Assembly: GCF_018860705.1 (NCBI RefSeq)
Contig: NZ_JAHKQA010000048.1
Coordinates: 1-64,000 of the forward strand
Length of the DNA: 64,000 bases
From: Citreicella sp. C3M06
Lineage (GTDB): Bacteria > Pseudomonadota > Alphaproteobacteria > Rhodobacterales > Rhodobacteraceae
Direction: 5' to 3'
Part shown: positions 53,109 through 61,872 of the stretch, piece by piece
Numbering within the stretch: the first letter of the stretch is position 1
Layout: the number at the start of each line of letters is the position of its first letter
Position numbers and translations under genes: made by a program
The notes under the pieces: generated by a model
Told to the model about the DNA's origin: nothing
Database searches by the model: none
Seen by the model: the letters and a program-made list of their open reading frames with translations, nothing else

Positions 53109-53780
53109 ATGGGCAAAGCTTCGATGAATGCAGCAAACAGCAAGAACACCTATATTGCCGCCGGCATCGCCGGTGCGCTGGTGTTTTTGTTCGGGATCGC
53201 CAGCAAGGGATTTTTCGCGGCATTGCTGCTGGGTCTGATCGTGGCGCTGCTGCTGGGGGCGCTGCTGGTCTGGCTGGCTGCGCCGGTGCCGCAGCTGACC
53301 GCGCTCAAGCCCTCGCCGATCCCGGCGCCCAAGGTTACGCCGCAGCCGCCGGTTGCCCAAGAGCCCGCGTCTGACCCGGTCATCGCCCCCGAGGCGGCAG
53401 CGCCGGCCCCGGTGGCTGGAAAGCCCGCCGAGGCCCCGCTGATCACGGCAAGCAAGCCGCTTGCGGGCGAGCAGGACCTTGCCAGCCGCAAGGGCAGCTG
53501 GCGTTATGAGGCGGTGGCAGATGAGCAGCGCCCCGAAGCGCGCGACAGGCCGGCGGGCGGCGCCGACGATCTGCGCCAGATCAAGGGCATCGGCCCGGCG
53601 CTCGAAGCGCAGCTGAACGAACTGGGGGTCTGGAGCTTTGAGCAGATCGCCGAATGGAACGCACCGGAAATTGCCTGGATGGATGACAATCTGAAGGGCT
53701 TCCGGGGCAGGGTGTCGCGCGATGACTGGGTCGGGCAGGCGAGGACGCTTGCGTCCGGCGCCCGGACCGACGCCTCGTAG
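53109..53780 (+). CDS. Membrane protein with helix-hairpin-helix tail, nuo-associated
   Basis: The 223-residue product has two hydrophobic helices (about 15-33 and 35-57), an Ala/Pro-rich linker (about 60-120) and a C-terminal helix-hairpin-helix-like domain (about 152-215; DDLRQIKGIGPALEAQLNEL, FEQIAEWNAPEIAWMDD, then FRGRVSRDDWVGQARTLA). From memory this tail matches the C-terminal extension of rhizobial NuoE proteins, so it looks like that module on a separate, membrane-anchored gene. It would tether an accessory domain near complex I. Function unknown. Confidence 0.7.
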   Translation: MGKASMNAANSKNTYIAAGIAGALVFLFGIASKGFFAALLLGLIVALLLGALLVWLAAPVPQLTALKPSPIPAPKVTPQPPVAQEPASDPVIAPEAAAPAPVAGKPAEAPLITASKPLAGEQDLASRKGSWRYEAVADEQRPEARDRPAGGADDLRQIKGIGPALEAQLNELGVWSFEQIAEWNAPEIAWMDDNLKGFRGRVSRDDWVGQARTLASGARTDAS

Positions 53781-53826
53781 GGTTTGGAAAAGGGCGGCGT
53801 CTGCGAAGGCGCCGCAAGGCGAACGA

Positions 53827-54054
53827 ATGACCGGCAAGGACCGACATAACCGGCAAGGGCGCGTGATCGCGCTGCTGATCGCCGGAACCGGCCTTGCCTG
53901 GATCGCCGCTACTGTGGCGGGCGATCTGCTGGGCTGGACCCAGCGCACACGGGCTTTCTTTGATCTGGCGGCGCTCGCCGGGTTCGGGACGGCGATTTGG
54001 ATGATCTACGGGCTCTGGCGTGCGCGCCAGAAGGACCGCTCGAACGAGGAGTGA
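53827..54054 (+). CDS. Small two-helix membrane protein in the nuo operon (DUF5337-like)
   Basis: The 75-residue protein has two hydrophobic helices (about 13-33, [20 protein letters not shown], and about 43-63, [20 protein letters not shown]) with a charged C-terminus. The start at ATG is favoured because the longer frame upstream overlaps the preceding gene and has Arg/Pro-rich non-biological composition. It lies 4 bases before nuoF. I recall similar small proteins (DUF5337) beside nuoF in Rhodobacterales, but no function is known. Confidence 0.65.
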   Translation: MTGKDRHNRQGRVIALLIAGTGLAWIAATVAGDLLGWTQRTRAFFDLAALAGFGTAIWMIYGLWRARQKDRSNEE

Positions 54055-54058
54055 TGCG

Positions 54059-55354
54059 ATGCTGAAGGACGAGGACCGCATTTTCACCAACCTGTACGGC
54101 ATGCATGACCGCTCGCTCGCGGGCGCGAAAATGCGTGGCCATTGGGATGGGACGGCACAGATCATCGGCAAGGGCCGCGACTGGATCATCGACGAGATGA
54201 AAGCCAGCGGTCTGCGCGGACGCGGCGGCGCAGGTTTCCCGACCGGGCTCAAATGGTCGTTCATGCCCAAGGAATCCGACGGTCGCCCGGCCTATCTGGT
54301 GATCAACGCCGATGAATCCGAGCCCGCGACCTGCAAGGACCGCGAGATCATGCGCCACGATCCGCACACGCTGATCGAGGGCGCGCTGATCGCCAGCTTC
54401 GCGATGCAGGCGCATACATCGTATATCTATATCCGCGGCGAATACATCCGCGAGAAAGAGGCGCTGCAGGCGGCGATCGACGAATGCTATGACGCTGGGC
54501 TTCTGGGCAAGAACGCCGCCGGGTCGGGCTGGGATTTCGATCTGTATCTGCATCACGGCGCCGGGGCCTATATCTGCGGCGAGGAAACCTCGTTGCTGGA
54601 AAGCCTTGAAGGCAAGAAGGGCATGCCCCGGATGAAGCCGCCATTCCCGGCGGGATCGGGGCTTTACGGGTGCCCGACCACGGTGAACAACGTCGAATCC
54701 ATCGCCGTCTGCCCGACCATCCTGCGGCGCGGCGCATCGTGGTTCTCGGGCTTCGGGCGCAAGAACAACTCGGGCACCAAGCTGATGGCGCTGACCGGCC
54801 ACGTCAACACGCCCTCGGTGTTCGAGGAAGAGATGTCGATGTCGGTGCGCGAGATCATTGAAAAGCATGGCGGCGGTGTGCGCGGCGGCTGGGACAATCT
54901 CAAGGCGATCATCCCCGGCGGGGCGTCCTGCCCGGTGCTGCCGAAGGCCTCGCTCGAAGACGCGATCTTTGATTTCGACTGGATGCGCGAGAACAAGTCG
55001 TCCTTTGGCACCGGCTGCATGATCGTCATGGATCAGAACACCGATGTGATCAAAGCCGTGTGGCGGCTGTCCAAGTTCTTCAAGCATGAAAGCTGCGGCC
55101 AGTGCACGCCTTGCCGCGAGGGCACCGGCTGGATGATGCGTGTGATGGATCGTCTGGTGACCGGGGAGGCTGAGGTCGAGGAAATCGACATGCTGCTCGA
55201 CGTGACCAAGCAGGTTGAAGGCCACACGATCTGCGCGCTTGGCGATGCGGCGGCCTGGCCGATTCAGGGTCTGATCCGGCATTTCCGCAACGAGATCGAA
55301 GACCGCATCAAATACAAGAAGACCGGCCGCGTCAGCGCCGTGGCTGCTGAGTGA
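54059..55354 (+). CDS. nuoF: NADH-quinone oxidoreductase subunit F (NADH-binding)
   Basis: The 431-residue product has the NADH site [19 protein letters not shown], the FMN region [31 protein letters not shown] and the N3 [4Fe-4S] cysteines in [13 protein letters not shown] plus C-terminal [12 protein letters not shown]. It oxidises NADH at the tip of the hydrophilic arm. The start is 4 bases after the preceding stop, with a GAGGAG site. Its stop overlaps the next small gene (GTGA). Confidence 0.97.
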   Translation: MLKDEDRIFTNLYGMHDRSLAGAKMRGHWDGTAQIIGKGRDWIIDEMKASGLRGRGGAGFPTGLKWSFMPKESDGRPAYLVINADESEPATCKDREIMRHDPHTLIEGALIASFAMQAHTSYIYIRGEYIREKEALQAAIDECYDAGLLGKNAAGSGWDFDLYLHHGAGAYICGEETSLLESLEGKKGMPRMKPPFPAGSGLYGCPTTVNNVESIAVCPTILRRGASWFSGFGRKNNSGTKLMALTGHVNTPSVFEEEMSMSVREIIEKHGGGVRGGWDNLKAIIPGGASCPVLPKASLEDAIFDFDWMRENKSSFGTGCMIVMDQNTDVIKAVWRLSKFFKHESCGQCTPCREGTGWMMRVMDRLVTGEAEVEEIDMLLDVTKQVEGHTICALGDAAAWPIQGLIRHFRNEIEDRIKYKKTGRVSAVAAE

Positions 55355-55701
55355 GGGGCGCCGTGCGACAGACACGCATCTTGCGGATCACTCTGGCGGC
55401 GCTGCTGCTCTCGGGGCTTGCGGCCTGCTCCAGCAAGACCGGCATCGAATATGGCGGCGTCACCTTCGACGGTAAGGTCAAGGCGAGCAAGGCCGACCGG
55501 TCGCAATTCGTGTCCACCGGCGGGCCGGTCAGCGCCTCGATCGACGGGGCAAGCAGCGCGGCGCGCTATCAGGGCACGGTCTATTGCATGTCCTATCTCG
55601 GCACGTCGGACATCGACTGGCAGATCGGGCCGGACACGCCGCAGGGCCAGTTGCCGATCGACGACAACAGGGTGGTGTTTCAGGGGCGGTGCGTCGAGTG
55701 A
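55351..55701 (+). CDS. Small lipoprotein following nuoF
   Basis: The 116-residue frame has a lipoprotein signal with lipobox LAAC (SGLAACSSK) and a short beta-rich body with two cysteines (YCMSY and GRCVE). It starts with GTG overlapping the nuoF stop; a GTG four codons later is an alternative. I do not recognise the family. With the lipoproteins at 51773 and 58349 it makes three exported small proteins inside the operon. Confidence 0.62.
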   Translation: MRGAVRQTRILRITLAALLLSGLAACSSKTGIEYGGVTFDGKVKASKADRSQFVSTGGPVSASIDGASSAARYQGTVYCMSYLGTSDIDWQIGPDTPQGQLPIDDNRVVFQGRCVE

Positions 55702-55817
55702 GCAAAAGCCTGCATATCGCCGCGCGCTCGCGGGGGCGTGACTGGAAGGCCGGGGACGGTCGGCGCAGGGTGTACGGCACCGAGGGCGTTGCCCTCGCCA
55801 GCAACCGGAGAGAGACC

Positions 55818-56228
55818 ATGACCCGACTGTTTGCCACTGCTTCGCTGATCTGTCTGGCCGCGCTGCCCGCCACCGGGCAGGCGCGCCCCACGACGCTGGG
55901 CGAGGTCGATGAAATTCATCGCGGCCTTCTGGCTGTTGGCATCGCCGATGAGATCCGCAATGTCTGCGACGACATCGACGCGCGGATGATCACCGCCTTT
56001 GCCTATCTGGCATCGCTGAAGGACTCGGCGCGCGCGCAGGGCTTCAGCGATGATGAGATCGACGATTACGTCACCTCGAAGGACGAGAAGCGCAGGTATC
56101 GCGCCGAGGGCGAGGCCTGGCTGACATCCAGAGGGGTTACGCTTGGCGAGGCAGAGGGTTACTGCCGCGTCGGGCTTGAAGAAATCGAGAAGGGCACGCA
56201 GATCGGCGTGCTTCTCAGGGCGAAATGA
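55818..56228 (+). CDS. Small secreted protein before nuoG (DUF5333-like)
   Basis: The 136-residue product has a cleavable signal peptide (about 1-22, ending TGQAR) and a helical body with two conserved-looking cysteines (IRNVCDDID and EGYCRVG) that could form a disulfide. It resembles the DUF5333 group that I recall from nuo operons of Rhodobacterales. GGAGAGAG precedes the start. It is probably periplasmic. Its role in complex I assembly or stability is only a guess. Confidence 0.68.
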   Translation: MTRLFATASLICLAALPATGQARPTTLGEVDEIHRGLLAVGIADEIRNVCDDIDARMITAFAYLASLKDSARAQGFSDDEIDDYVTSKDEKRRYRAEGEAWLTSRGVTLGEAEGYCRVGLEEIEKGTQIGVLLRAK

Positions 56229-56297
56229 GGCGGGCTGTCCGAGCCTGCGCCGCGTCGGGCCAAAGGGCCCCGGGGAAATTCTGTTGGGAAGATGCCA

Positions 56298-58352
56298 ATG
56301 ACTGACCTGCGCAAGATCATCATCGACGGGGCCGAAATCGAGGTCGACCCCGCCATGACGCTGATCCAGGCCTGCGAAGAAGCCGGGATCGAAGTGCCGC
56401 GCTTTTGCTATCACGAGCGCCTGTCGATCGCGGGCAACTGCCGCATGTGCCTTGTCGAGGTGGTGGGCGGACCGCCCAAGCCCGCGGCAAGCTGCGCCAT
56501 GCAGGTGCGCGATCTGCGCCCCGGCCCGGAAGGCGCGCCGCCGGTGATCAAGACGAACTCGCCGATGGTCAAGAAGGCCCGCGAAGGGGTGATGGAGTTT
56601 CTGCTCATCAACCACCCGCTCGACTGCCCGATCTGCGATCAGGGCGGCGAGTGCGATCTTCAGGATCAGGCCGTCGCTTACGGCGTTGATTTCTCGCGCT
56701 TCCGCGAGGCGAAGCGGGCGTCGGACGATCTTGATCTTGGGCCGCTGGTCGAAACCCACATGACGCGCTGCATTTCCTGCACCCGCTGCGTGCGCTTCAC
56801 CACCGAGGTTGCCGGGATTTCCCAGATGGGTCAGACCGGGCGCGGCGAAGATGCCGAGATCACCAGCTACCTGAACCAGACGCTGGATTCCAACATTCAG
56901 GGCAACATCATCGATCTGTGCCCGGTGGGCGCGCTGGTGTCCAAACCCTATGCCTTTACCGCCCGCCCGTGGGAGCTCACCAAGACCGAATCCATCGATG
57001 TGATGGATGCGCTTGGCTCGAACATCCGCGTCGATACAAAGGGGCGCGAAGTCATGCGCTTCCTGCCGCGCAACCATGATGGCATCAACGAGGAGTGGCT
57101 GTCGGACAAGTCGCGTTTCGTCTGGGACGGTCTGCGCCGCCAGCGGCTCGACAAGCCGTATATCCGCAAGAATGGCAAGCTCACCCCGGCGACATGGCCC
57201 GAGGCGCTGGCGCTGGTTGCCGACAAGCTCAGAGGCGCGTCCAAGGTGGCTGGCCTTGTCGGCGATCTGGCCCCGGTCGAGGCGATCTATTCGCTGAAGA
57301 TGCTCCTCGACGGGCTGGGCGGCAGCATTGAATGCCGCACCGATGGCGCAAAGCTGCCTGCCGGCAACCGTTCGGGATATGTCGGCACCGCCAGCATCGA
57401 AGATCTTGACCATGCGGCCTTCATCCAGCTGATCGGCACCAACCCGCGCGAGGAAGCGCCGGTGCTCAATGCCCGGATCCGCAAGGCGTGGCTGGCCGGG
57501 GCCCGGATCGGGCTGGTCGGCGAGGCGGTCGATCTGACCTATGACTACGCCCATGTCGGCACCGACCGCGCGGCGCTGTCCTCGCTGCTGGACGCGGATC
57601 ACGGCGCGGTGCTGGACGCACCGTCGGTGGTCATCGTCGGGCAGGGGGCGTTGCAGGAAGCCGATGGCGCGGCGGTTCTGGCTGCGGCGATGCAGCTGGC
57701 GAGCGATACGCACAGCAAGCTGATGGTGCTGCACACCGCTGCCAGCCGCGTCGGGGCGCTGGACGTTGGCGCTGTCACCGAGGGCGGCTTGCCTGCCGCC
57801 ATCGAGGGCGCGGATGTGATCTGGTCGCTGGGCGCGGACGAAGTGGAAATCGCTGGGGGCGCAAGCAGCGACGCGGTCGCGCAGGACGAGGGCGCCTTTG
57901 TGATCTATCAGGGCAGCCATGGCGACCGGGGCGCACACCGCGCCGATGTCATCCTGCCGGGCGCGGCCTATACCGAGGAAAACGGCCTGTTCGTGAACAC
58001 CGAAGGCCGCCCGCAGCTGGCGATGCGCGCCTGTTTCGCGCCGGGTGAGGCCAAGGAAAACTGGGCGATCCTGCGGGCGCTGTCTGCCGAAATCGGCGCG
58101 ACTCTGCCGTGGGACAGTCTGGCGCAGCTGCGCCAGAAGCTGGTGGCGGAAGTGCCGCATCTTGGCAAGATCGACGAGGTGGCGCAAAACGACTGGACGC
58201 CGACCGAGACTGGCAGCCTTGGTGAGGCCTCGTTCCGCTACGCGATCAGGGATCACTGGCTGACCAACCCGATCGCCCGCTCGAGCGTGCTGATGGCAGA
58301 GCTGTCGGCGAACCAGAAAGCCCGTTGTAGCGCGCCGCTGGCGGCAGAATGA
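56298..58352 (+). CDS. nuoG: NADH-quinone oxidoreductase subunit G
   Basis: The 684-residue protein has the N-terminal [2Fe-2S] cysteines ([20 protein letters not shown]), the HxxxC motif ([19 protein letters not shown]), a [4Fe-4S] set ([14 protein letters not shown]...VGAL) and a molybdopterin oxidoreductase-like remainder without a cofactor. It is the largest electron-carrying subunit of the hydrophilic arm. ATG is chosen two codons after another ATG because GGGAAG then lies 6 bases upstream. It overlaps the following lipoprotein gene by 4 bases. Confidence 0.96.
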   Translation: MTDLRKIIIDGAEIEVDPAMTLIQACEEAGIEVPRFCYHERLSIAGNCRMCLVEVVGGPPKPAASCAMQVRDLRPGPEGAPPVIKTNSPMVKKAREGVMEFLLINHPLDCPICDQGGECDLQDQAVAYGVDFSRFREAKRASDDLDLGPLVETHMTRCISCTRCVRFTTEVAGISQMGQTGRGEDAEITSYLNQTLDSNIQGNIIDLCPVGALVSKPYAFTARPWELTKTESIDVMDALGSNIRVDTKGREVMRFLPRNHDGINEEWLSDKSRFVWDGLRRQRLDKPYIRKNGKLTPATWPEALALVADKLRGASKVAGLVGDLAPVEAIYSLKMLLDGLGGSIECRTDGAKLPAGNRSGYVGTASIEDLDHAAFIQLIGTNPREEAPVLNARIRKAWLAGARIGLVGEAVDLTYDYAHVGTDRAALSSLLDADHGAVLDAPSVVIVGQGALQEADGAAVLAAAMQLASDTHSKLMVLHTAASRVGALDVGAVTEGGLPAAIEGADVIWSLGADEVEIAGGASSDAVAQDEGAFVIYQGSHGDRGAHRADVILPGAAYTEENGLFVNTEGRPQLAMRACFAPGEAKENWAILRALSAEIGATLPWDSLAQLRQKLVAEVPHLGKIDEVAQNDWTPTETGSLGEASFRYAIRDHWLTNPIARSSVLMAELSANQKARCSAPLAAE

Positions 58353-58741
58353 ACCGGATGCGTCTCCTCCCCTTTGCGGCGCTGGTCGTGCTTTCAGGCT
58401 GCGAGGCAAGCTCGCGGCAGGAAATGCCGTTCATGCCGCAATATGAGGGGGTCGAGACGCGGCTTCTGGACGGGGATCTGGTAAGTTTCCTCGTGCAAAT
58501 GCGCGGCGCCCGCGATACCGGCGACGTCGAGGATTATGCGAATTGCGTCGCGGCGCAATACGCGCTTATTCGCGGATATGGATTCGCCCGGCATCTGCGC
58601 ACGAATGTGGCGCAAGAGGGTGGTCTCTGGCGCGGAGATGCTGTTTACACGATCTCGGCGGCGCTGCCCCGAGGGCTCAAGACCATCGACGCCGAAGTCG
58701 TCGCTCTGGCCTGTGCCGAGAACGGAATACCGATGGTGTGA
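58349..58741 (+). CDS. Small lipoprotein between nuoG and nuoH
   Basis: The 130-residue product has a signal peptide with lipobox LSGC ([12 protein letters not shown]) and a small body with two later cysteines (ANCVAAQ and ALACAEN). Its start overlaps the nuoG stop (ATGA), so it is translated with nuoG. I do not recognise the family. It is one of three lipoproteins within the operon and may act on the periplasmic face during complex I assembly; this is conjecture. Confidence 0.65.
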   Translation: MNRMRLLPFAALVVLSGCEASSRQEMPFMPQYEGVETRLLDGDLVSFLVQMRGARDTGDVEDYANCVAAQYALIRGYGFARHLRTNVAQEGGLWRGDAVYTISAALPRGLKTIDAEVVALACAENGIPMV

Positions 58742-58751
58742 GGGACACTTG

Positions 58752-59789
58752 ATGGCAAATTTCTTTGCAACCCCATTCGGGACATTCGTGATCATCCTCG
58801 CCCAGTGCGTGGCCGTGCTGGCATTCGTGATGATCTCGCTGCTGTTCCTGGTCTATGGCGACCGAAAGATCTGGGCCGCCGTGCAGATGCGCCGGGGCCC
58901 CAACGTGGTCGGGATCTTCGGGATCCTGCAATCGGTGGCGGACGCGCTCAAGTATGTGCTCAAGGAAGTGGTGATCCCGGCGGGCTCTGACAAGGCCGTG
59001 TTCATCATGGCGCCGCTGGTTTCCTTTGTCTGCGCGATGATCGCATGGGCGGTGATCCCGTTCAACGAGGGCTGGGTTCTGGCCGATATCAACGTCGCCA
59101 TCCTGTATGTCTTCGCGATTTCCTCGCTTGAGGTTTACGGCGTGATCATGGGGGGCTGGGCGTCGAACTCGAAATACCCGTTCCTCGGCTCGCTGCGCTC
59201 GGCGGCGCAGATGATCTCTTATGAGGTCAGCATCGGTCTGATCATCATCGGCGTGATCATCTCCACCGGGTCGATGAATTTCAGCGCCATCGTGCAGGCG
59301 CAGGACACCGGCTGGGGGTTCTTTGGCTGGTACTGGCTGCCGCATTTTCCGATGGTGTTTTTGTTCTTCATCTCGGCGCTGGCCGAAACCAACCGCCCGC
59401 CCTTCGACCTTCCCGAAGCGGAATCCGAACTGGTCGCGGGCTATCAGGTGGAATATTCGGCAACGCCCTTCCTGCTGTTCATGGCGGGCGAATACATCGC
59501 CATCTTCCTGATGTGCGCGCTGACCTCGCTGCTGTTCTTCGGCGGCTGGCTGTCGCCGATCCCCGGCCTGCCGGATGGCGTGCTGTGGATGGTCGGCAAG
59601 ATGGCGTTCTTTTTCTTCCTCTTCGCGATGGTGAAGGCGATCACCCCGCGCTACCGCTACGACCAGCTGATGCGGCTTGGCTGGAAGGTGTTCCTTCCGT
59701 TCAGCCTCGTCTGGGTGGTCTTTACCGCATTTGCCGCAAGGTTCGACTGGTTCTGGGGGCTGTTCGCCCGCTGGACGACCGGAGTATAA
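58752..59789 (+). CDS. nuoH: NADH-quinone oxidoreductase subunit H
   Basis: The 345-residue membrane subunit has about eight helices and NuoH signatures: [56 protein letters not shown] and [20 protein letters not shown]. It links the quinone chamber to the proton-pumping arm. Upstream the frame is open only because it shadows the lipoprotein gene. The length equals that of Paracoccus and Rhodobacter relatives. Confidence 0.97.
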   Translation: MANFFATPFGTFVIILAQCVAVLAFVMISLLFLVYGDRKIWAAVQMRRGPNVVGIFGILQSVADALKYVLKEVVIPAGSDKAVFIMAPLVSFVCAMIAWAVIPFNEGWVLADINVAILYVFAISSLEVYGVIMGGWASNSKYPFLGSLRSAAQMISYEVSIGLIIIGVIISTGSMNFSAIVQAQDTGWGFFGWYWLPHFPMVFLFFISALAETNRPPFDLPEAESELVAGYQVEYSATPFLLFMAGEYIAIFLMCALTSLLFFGGWLSPIPGLPDGVLWMVGKMAFFFFLFAMVKAITPRYRYDQLMRLGWKVFLPFSLVWVVFTAFAARFDWFWGLFARWTTGV

Positions 59790-59792
59790 AGC

Positions 59793-60287
59793 ATGACCCA
59801 GATCGATTATGGCCGCGCCGCGAAATACTTCCTGCTGGTGGATTTCATCAAGGGTTTCGGCCTTGGACTGAAGTATTTCTTCGCGCCCAAGCCGACGCTG
59901 AACTACCCGCATGAAAAGGGCTATCTCTCGCCCCGGTTCCGCGGCGAACATGCGCTGCGCCGTTATCCCAACGGCGAGGAACGCTGCATCGCCTGCAAGC
60001 TGTGCGAGGCGATTTGCCCGGCGCAGGCCATCACCATCGACGCCGAGCCGCGCGACGATGGCTCGCGCCGCACCACGCGCTATGACATCGACATGACGAA
60101 ATGCATCTACTGCGGCTTCTGTCAGGAAGCCTGCCCGGTGGATGCCATCGTCGAAGGTCCGAATTTCGAGTTTTCCACCGAGACCCGCGAAGAGCTGTTC
60201 TACGACAAGACCAAGCTGCTGGAAAACGGCGACCGCTGGGAAGCCGAAATCGCGCGGAACCTTGAACTGGATGCGCCTTACCGATGA
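59793..60287 (+). CDS. nuoI: NADH-quinone oxidoreductase subunit I
   Basis: The 164-residue ferredoxin-type subunit has two [4Fe-4S] motifs, [16 protein letters not shown] and [19 protein letters not shown], carrying clusters N6a and N6b. It passes electrons from NuoG to NuoB. GGAG lies 8 bases before the start, within the end of nuoH. Its stop overlaps an ATG that opens a very short frame leading into the CMD-like gene. Confidence 0.97.
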   Translation: MTQIDYGRAAKYFLLVDFIKGFGLGLKYFFAPKPTLNYPHEKGYLSPRFRGEHALRRYPNGEERCIACKLCEAICPAQAITIDAEPRDDGSRRTTRYDIDMTKCIYCGFCQEACPVDAIVEGPNFEFSTETREELFYDKTKLLENGDRWEAEIARNLELDAPYR

Positions 60288-60391
60288 GCCAGGGGGAGTT
60301 GCAGATGGCGCTGTCTGGCGGGATGCCCGCCATGGTCAACGCGCTCGACGCGGCGATTGAGGTCTGCAAGACCGAGGAGGACGGGGCATGA
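60284..60391 (+). CDS. Very short open frame (35 codons) between nuoI and the CMD-like gene
   Basis: This frame overlaps the nuoI stop (ATGA) and ends overlapping the next start (ATGA). The maximal frame encodes 35 residues; an internal ATG at 60305 has a strong AGGGGGAG site 6 bases upstream and gives 28 residues ([20 protein letters not shown] then CKTEEDGA). The helix-prone composition looks protein-like. It could be a genuine small protein, or a device coupling translation of its neighbours. No family recognised. Confidence 0.45.
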   Translation: MSQGELQMALSGGMPAMVNALDAAIEVCKTEEDGA

Positions 60392-60795
60392 GCGACGCCA
60401 AGACACCATTCGAACTGATGATGCAGCAGGCGCAGGAAATGGCCAAGGCCTTCAACCCTGCACTCGAGAACTTTTCGCCCAAGGGCTATGAAAAGCTCTG
60501 GCCGACCATGCCCAAGGACATGATGGAGTTCTGGTTCGGCAAGGGCATGTCGAAAGACGGGCTGGATGCCAAGACCCGGTTGATGCTGACGCTGGCGGGG
60601 CTGACCATGCAGGGCGCGCAGGCCGACACCCCGGTGCGCATGACCGTGCGCCACCTGATCGAGGCGGGCGCCACCAAGGACGAGATCGCCGAGACCATCG
60701 CGCATATGTCGATGTTTGCCGGCATACCCGCCATGACCCGCGCCATGGAGCTGGCGCGCGAGGTCATGGAAGACACAAAGGATGACGAAGCATGA
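60388..60795 (+). CDS. Carboxymuconolactone decarboxylase-like protein in the nuo operon
   Basis: The 135-residue, all-helical product has the CMD/AhpD-type core ([40 protein letters not shown], then [19 protein letters not shown]). It contains no cysteine, so the CxxC of AhpD-type peroxidases is missing and peroxidase activity is unlikely. It overlaps the short frame upstream and nuoJ downstream by 4 bases each, so it is fully embedded in the operon. The role in complex I biology is unknown. Confidence 0.82.
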   Translation: MSDAKTPFELMMQQAQEMAKAFNPALENFSPKGYEKLWPTMPKDMMEFWFGKGMSKDGLDAKTRLMLTLAGLTMQGAQADTPVRMTVRHLIEAGATKDEIAETIAHMSMFAGIPAMTRAMELAREVMEDTKDDEA

Positions 60796-61394
60796 TGGTT
60801 TTCGCCTTCTACCTGTTTGCCCTCTGCGCCATCGTGGGCGGGCTGTTCACCGTCATCAGCCGCAACCCGGTGCATTCGGTGCTGTGGTTGATCCTCGCCT
60901 TTCTCAGCTCGGCCGGGCTGTTCGTGCTGCTGGGCGCGGAATTCGTGGCGATGCTGCTGGTGATCGTCTACGTCGGCGCGGTGGCGGTGCTGTTCCTGTT
61001 CGTGGTGATGATGCTGGACGTCGATTTTGCCGAGCTCAAGGCGGGCATGGCGAAATACATGCCTCTGGCGCTGCTGATCGGCCTCGTGTTCCTGATGGAA
61101 CTGGGCATGGCCTTTGGCGCGTGGGAAACCAGCGAACTGGCCGCCAGCCAGCTGAGCGCACCGGCACCGGCCGGGGTGCAGAACACCGCCGCGCTGGGGA
61201 TGCTGGTCTATGACCGCTACTTCCTTGCCTTCCAGCTGTCGGGGCTGATCCTGCTGGTTGCGATGATCGGGGCCATCGTGCTGACGCTGCGCCACCGCAA
61301 GGATGTGAAACGCCAGAATGTGCTGGCGCAGATGTACCGCGACCCCGCCAAGGCGATGGAGCTGCGCGACGTGAAACCGGGGCAGGGGCTGTAG
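60792..61394 (+). CDS. nuoJ: NADH-quinone oxidoreductase subunit J
   Basis: The 200-residue membrane protein has five helices and NuoJ motifs ([40 protein letters not shown], including the conserved helix 3 pi-bulge region; [11 protein letters not shown]). It contributes to the proton channel between NuoH and the antiporter-like subunits. It starts with two adjacent ATGs overlapping the CMD gene stop. A 166-base gap with two hairpins separates it from nuoK. Confidence 0.95.
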   Translation: MMVFAFYLFALCAIVGGLFTVISRNPVHSVLWLILAFLSSAGLFVLLGAEFVAMLLVIVYVGAVAVLFLFVVMMLDVDFAELKAGMAKYMPLALLIGLVFLMELGMAFGAWETSELAASQLSAPAPAGVQNTAALGMLVYDRYFLAFQLSGLILLVAMIGAIVLTLRHRKDVKRQNVLAQMYRDPAKAMELRDVKPGQGL

Positions 61395-61477
61395 GCCCTT
61401 ACCCGACCTGATTAGCGGGGCGACCCGCACGCAAGACCAATCGCCCCGGGGGAACCGGGGCAGGAAGAGGGACAGCG

Positions 61478-61564
61478 ATGAGCAAAGCCAGCTGGACAGC
61501 CATCTTTATCGCGGGCATTCGGCCTGCCGTCCTGAGGACGCAGGCCGGGGAGGGCCGCACATGA
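61478..61564 (+). CDS. Very short open frame (28 codons) leading into nuoK
   Basis: A 28-residue frame ([20 protein letters not shown] then TQAGEGRT) starts with a good AGAGGG site 6 bases upstream and stops by ATGA overlap with nuoK. It spans the hairpin at 61520-61547. It may be a translated leader that unfolds the hairpin so that nuoK can be translated, or a small protein. No family recognised. Confidence 0.4.
   Translation: MSKASWTAIFIAGIRPAVLRTQAGEGRT
61520..61547 (+). other. Strong RNA hairpin before nuoK
   Basis: The arms CGGCCTG-C-CGTCC and GGACG-CAGGCCG pair over 12 bp with one bulged C and a 3-base TGA loop. The nuoK ribosome binding site (GGGGAGGG) starts right at its 3' base. 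A smaller 7-bp hairpin (GCCCCGG with CCGGGGC, 61443-61461) lies upstream. It may act as a processing signal or a translation control element; no T tract follows, so it is not a terminator. Confidence 0.55.
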
Positions 61565-61866
61565 TCGGGCTCGAGCATTACCTTACCGTTGCGGCGGTGC
61601 TGTTTGTGATCGGCATCTTCGGGATCTTCCTGAACCGCAAGAACGTGATCATCCTGCTGATGAGCATCGAATTGATCCTGCTGTCGGTGAACATCAATTT
61701 CGTCGCCTTCTCGTCCTATCTGGGCGATCTGGCGGGACAGGTGTTCACGCTGTTCGTCCTGACGGTGGCGGCGGCAGAGGCGGCCATCGGGCTTGCGATC
61801 CTCGTCTGCTTCTTCCGCAACCGCGGCAGCATCGCCGTGGAAGACGTCAACGTGATGAAAGGCTGA
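61561..61866 (+). CDS. nuoK: NADH-quinone oxidoreductase subunit K
   Basis: The 101-residue protein has three membrane helices and the conserved glutamates in [20 protein letters not shown] and [20 protein letters not shown], needed for proton transfer. It is the smallest pumping-arm subunit. GGGGAGGG lies about 6 bases before the start. It is followed by nuoL after 6 bases. Confidence 0.97.
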   Translation: MIGLEHYLTVAAVLFVIGIFGIFLNRKNVIILLMSIELILLSVNINFVAFSSYLGDLAGQVFTLFVLTVAAAEAAIGLAILVCFFRNRGSIAVEDVNVMKG

Positions 61867-61872
61867 CCCGCC

